The notes under the pieces are model-generated. The model saw only the letters and a list, made by a program, of their open reading frames with translations, was not told the DNA's origin and did not search any database. Below, piece by piece: positions 62,277 to 64,000 of a stretch of DNA of 64,000 nucleotides. Made by a program: the position numbers and the translations under genes. This DNA comes from Flavihumibacter fluminis (lineage in GTDB: Bacteria; Bacteroidota; Bacteroidia; Chitinophagales; Chitinophagaceae), in assembly GCF_021491375.1 (NCBI RefSeq), contig NZ_JAKEVY010000002.1, forward strand, positions 124,001-188,000, given 5' to 3'. Position 1 is the stretch's first letter. Every line of letters begins with the position of its first letter.

Positions 62277-63032
62277 ATGGCAACTGTCAAAGACTTTTCG
62301 GTTGAAGAAAAACTGGTTTCTCTCATAAGCTTGCAGAAGATCGAATCCAAGATCGATGAATTTCAGATCCTGAAAGGAGAATTGCCGATTGAGGTGAGTG
62401 ATCTGGAAGATGAGATCCAGGGATTACACGCCCGTCAGACTCGTATCGAGGAAGAGATCAATGGCATCAATGAGTTCATCAACCAGAAAAAAGAAGCCAT
62501 TAAGGAAGCGGAAGCGCTGATCAAGAAGTACGAAAAGCAAAGTACCAACGTAAAGAACAGTCGCGAGTTCGAAGCCATCACCAAAGAGATCGAGATGCAG
62601 CAGCTGGAAGTTAAACTGGCTGAAAAGCATATCAAAGATGCGAATGAAGAGATCTCTGATAAAGTAGTGGGTCTGGACAAAGCGAAGAAAGCGATCGCAA
62701 CCAAGGAAGGTGTATTGAAGCACAAGAAAGATGAGCTGGAAAAGATCATCGCTACAACTGAAGAAGAAGAAAAGCATTTCAATAAAATGGCATCTGAAGC
62801 CCGCGATAAAGTAGAGCCCCGCCTGCTGTTATCGTATGACCGTATCCGTGGTAATTACCGCAACGGACTGGCTGTTGTGCCTGTTCTGCGTGATGCCTGT
62901 GGTGGTTGCTTTAATGCGATTCCTCCTCAGCGCCAGAGTGAGATCAAGCAGCGCAAAAAAATCATCGTGTGTGAGAACTGTGGTCGTATCCTCGTAGACA
63001 ATGACCTGAATGATGGAGTGGAGGTGAAGTGA
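62277..63032 (+). CDS. Coiled-coil protein with C4-type zinc ribbon
   Basis: A 251-residue protein. Residues about 10-180 form a long helical coiled coil rich in Glu and Lys, with heptad-like spacing (for example EIQGLHARQTRIEEEINGI). Residues about 200-245 form a zinc ribbon with cysteine pairs in RDACGGCFNAIPPQ and VCENCGRILVDN. This is the architecture of the bacterial C4-type zinc-ribbon family that is often encoded directly after a Nif3-like gene. A nucleic-acid or nucleotide-loading role has been proposed for relatives; the sequence alone does not show it. A terminator lies at 63153-63176. Confidence 0.9.
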   Translation: MATVKDFSVEEKLVSLISLQKIESKIDEFQILKGELPIEVSDLEDEIQGLHARQTRIEEEINGINEFINQKKEAIKEAEALIKKYEKQSTNVKNSREFEAITKEIEMQQLEVKLAEKHIKDANEEISDKVVGLDKAKKAIATKEGVLKHKKDELEKIIATTEEEEKHFNKMASEARDKVEPRLLLSYDRIRGNYRNGLAVVPVLRDACGGCFNAIPPQRQSEIKQRKKIIVCENCGRILVDNDLNDGVEVK

Positions 63033-63034
63033 GG

Positions 63035-63143
63035 AAAGTGAGACGTCAGACGTGAGAAGTGAGAAGTGAAAAGTGAAAGACGGTGAAAGGTGAAAAGTGA
63101 AAGGTGAAATGTCAGACGTGAGAAGTGAGAAGTGAAACGTCAA
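63035..63143 (+). repeat. Imperfect GTGAGAAGTGAAA-type tandem repeat, with the dispersed 30-bp element at its start
   Basis: About 100 bases of short repeats of the form GTGAGAAGTGAAA, GTGAAAGGTGAAA and CAGACGTGAGAAGTGAG. The opening 30 bases are the same element found inverted at 51911-51940. It lies right after the zinc-ribbon stop and before the terminator. Confidence 0.88.
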
Positions 63144-63152
63144 AATAGATTG

Positions 63153-63176
63153 GGCCCGCAGGTTGCGGGCCTTTTT
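63153..63176 (+). terminator. Rho-independent terminator after the Nif3-zinc-ribbon genes
   Basis: GGCCCGCA (63153-63160) pairs perfectly with TGCGGGCC (63164-63171) around a 3-base loop and is followed by five T. Confidence 0.9.
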
Positions 63177-63180
63177 GTTT

Positions 63181-63403
63181 TAAAAAGCAGCAACTCCATT
63201 TCTGCAGAGCCACTTCTTCGACGAAATATCACGTCCTTGAAGAAATGCCACTCCATTTCAGTAAAGCCAATCCACCGCGCCTATGCCACTCCATCCCAAA
63301 AATTCAACCTCATTGAGGAGGGAGAGACGTTTTTTGACGGAATTTTTTGGAGGCAATTGAAGCGGCGGCAACTATTCCCTAAATTGCCGGCATATTTGAG
63401 TGT
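63181..63403. other. Non-coding gap before recN with short direct repeats
   Basis: No credible gene is seen here; a 95-codon open frame crossing from 63132 has no family features. The 12-mer ATGCCACTCCAT occurs at 63245-63256 and 63283-63294, with a variant CAACTCCATTTC near 63191. The recN promoter is probably here; CATATTTG at 63391-63398 is one mismatch from the -7 consensus. Confidence 0.6.
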
Positions 63404-64000
63404 ATGTTGCAGGAACTGAGAATCCGGAATTATGCTATCATAGATGAACTGGACATCCGCTTTGATGGAGGTCTTACGATTATTACAGGTGAAACAGGTG
63501 CCGGTAAATCCATTTTAATGGGAGCACTCTCCCTTATTTTAGGTCAGCGTGCAGACAGCAGTGTGATCCTGAACCGCGAGAAAAAAACTGTGGTGGAAGG
63601 AGTGTTCGCTGTGCCGGATAAACAGGAAGTCAGAAAGTTTCTCGAAGATGAAGAACTGGATCTCCAGGAAGAACTCATCATCCGGCGCGAACTCAGTCCC
63701 AATGGGAAATCCCGCGCTTTTATAAACGATACTCCAGCCTCTCTTACGCAACTGCAGGATTTATCATCCCTGCTGGTGGATTTGCACCGCCAGTTCGATA
63801 CACTTTCACTAGGTTCAGCTGATTTTCAGATGATGGTAGTGGATGCAATGGCCAATAACCAAGAGCTGATCCATCAATACCAACAGAAATACCAGCACTG
63901 GCAATCCTGCAAAAAGCAGTTGGCTGCCATAGAGGAACAAAAGCTGAACAGCACCAAAGAGCAGGATTATCTGCAGTTCTTATTCAATGAACTGGAGGAA
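63404..64000 (+). CDS. recN: DNA repair protein RecN, N-terminal part
   Basis: The frame starts at ATG 63404 and runs off the right edge, so about 199 residues are visible. It opens LQELRIRNYAIIDELDIRF, has the Walker A motif GETGAGKSILMGALSLILG (about residue 29), then IIRRELSPNGKSRAFIND and SLLVDLHRQFDTLSL. The start of the long coiled coil follows. This is the standard RecN head domain, an SMC-like ATPase acting in double-strand-break repair. The recG gene is in the same window but not adjacent. Confidence 0.95.
   Translation, partial: MLQELRIRNYAIIDELDIRFDGGLTIITGETGAGKSILMGALSLILGQRADSSVILNREKKTVVEGVFAVPDKQEVRKFLEDEELDLQEELIIRRELSPNGKSRAFINDTPASLTQLQDLSSLLVDLHRQFDTLSLGSADFQMMVVDAMANNQELIHQYQQKYQHWQSCKKQLAAIEEQKLNSTKEQDYLQFLFNELEE

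Noticed and set aside
63035-63143. Considered as a CRISPR array or phage attachment site
   Set aside because: The repeats are short, imperfect and without unique spacers; there are no cas genes, integrase or tRNA nearby.

Overview
The window reads as a chromosomal segment of a Bacteroidota bacterium, most like the Chitinophagaceae. The evidence is a SusC-like TonB receptor paired with a DUF4249 lipoprotein, two PKD/gliding-motility C-terminal-domain proteins each paired with a PorP/SprF protein (type IX secretion, T9SS), type A T9SS sorting domains, few Shine-Dalgarno sequences, several TTG/GTG starts, and TAnnTTTG-type promoter -7 boxes. Coding density is high. I saw no tRNA, rRNA, CRISPR array, phage or insertion sequence.

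Layout. 1-1728 (-): a peptidase S10 and the start of a probable family 20 glycosidase. 1746-8008 (+): an unknown secreted protein, a TonB-dependent receptor, a DUF4249 lipoprotein and an MG2-like protein. 8110-8718: a single small secreted-protein gene with its own promoter and terminator. 8730-10930 (+): a sialate O-acetylesterase-like esterase and a NIPSNAP protein. 10934-18030: a methyltransferase, then a sugar-acid block made of a LacI-type regulator, sugar-porter MFS, 2-keto-3-deoxygluconate kinase, KDPG aldolase, hexuronate-type MFS and ROK kinase, with a LacI-type operator. 18045-22426 (+): polysaccharide genes (two glycosyltransferases, a stand-alone degenerate receiver, and a sugar-1-phosphate transferase with a receiver-like N-terminus). 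22454-29967 (+): recG, the first PKD/PorP pair and a beta-barrel protein.

29970-35260: two LOG-family hydrolases around a sodium:solute symporter, then an O-methyltransferase, a LysM/glucosaminidase protein and hpt. 35331-48689 is the most unusual region. It holds a VWA/YfbK-like protein with a probable non-ATG start, then on the minus strand a set of genes suggesting cyclic-nucleotide signalling: an HD phosphohydrolase, an ATP/ADP-translocase-like membrane protein with HEAT repeats, a cyclic-nucleotide-binding protein, a giant T9SS-secreted subtilase-like protein with hexapeptide repeats, and a TPR-membrane-adenylate cyclase. 48744-50532 (-): grpE-dnaJ. 50687-52872: an RlmI-like rRNA methyltransferase, a dispersed repeat, a miniature T9SS-sorted protein and a peroxiredoxin. 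52987-60384 (-): a compact operon of M32 carboxypeptidase, lipoprotein, PKD protein and PorP/SprF. 60473-64000: a DinB-like protein, a Nif3-like protein, a zinc-ribbon protein, a second copy of the dispersed repeat and the start of recN.

All functional calls come from reading motifs and gene order. No database search was run.
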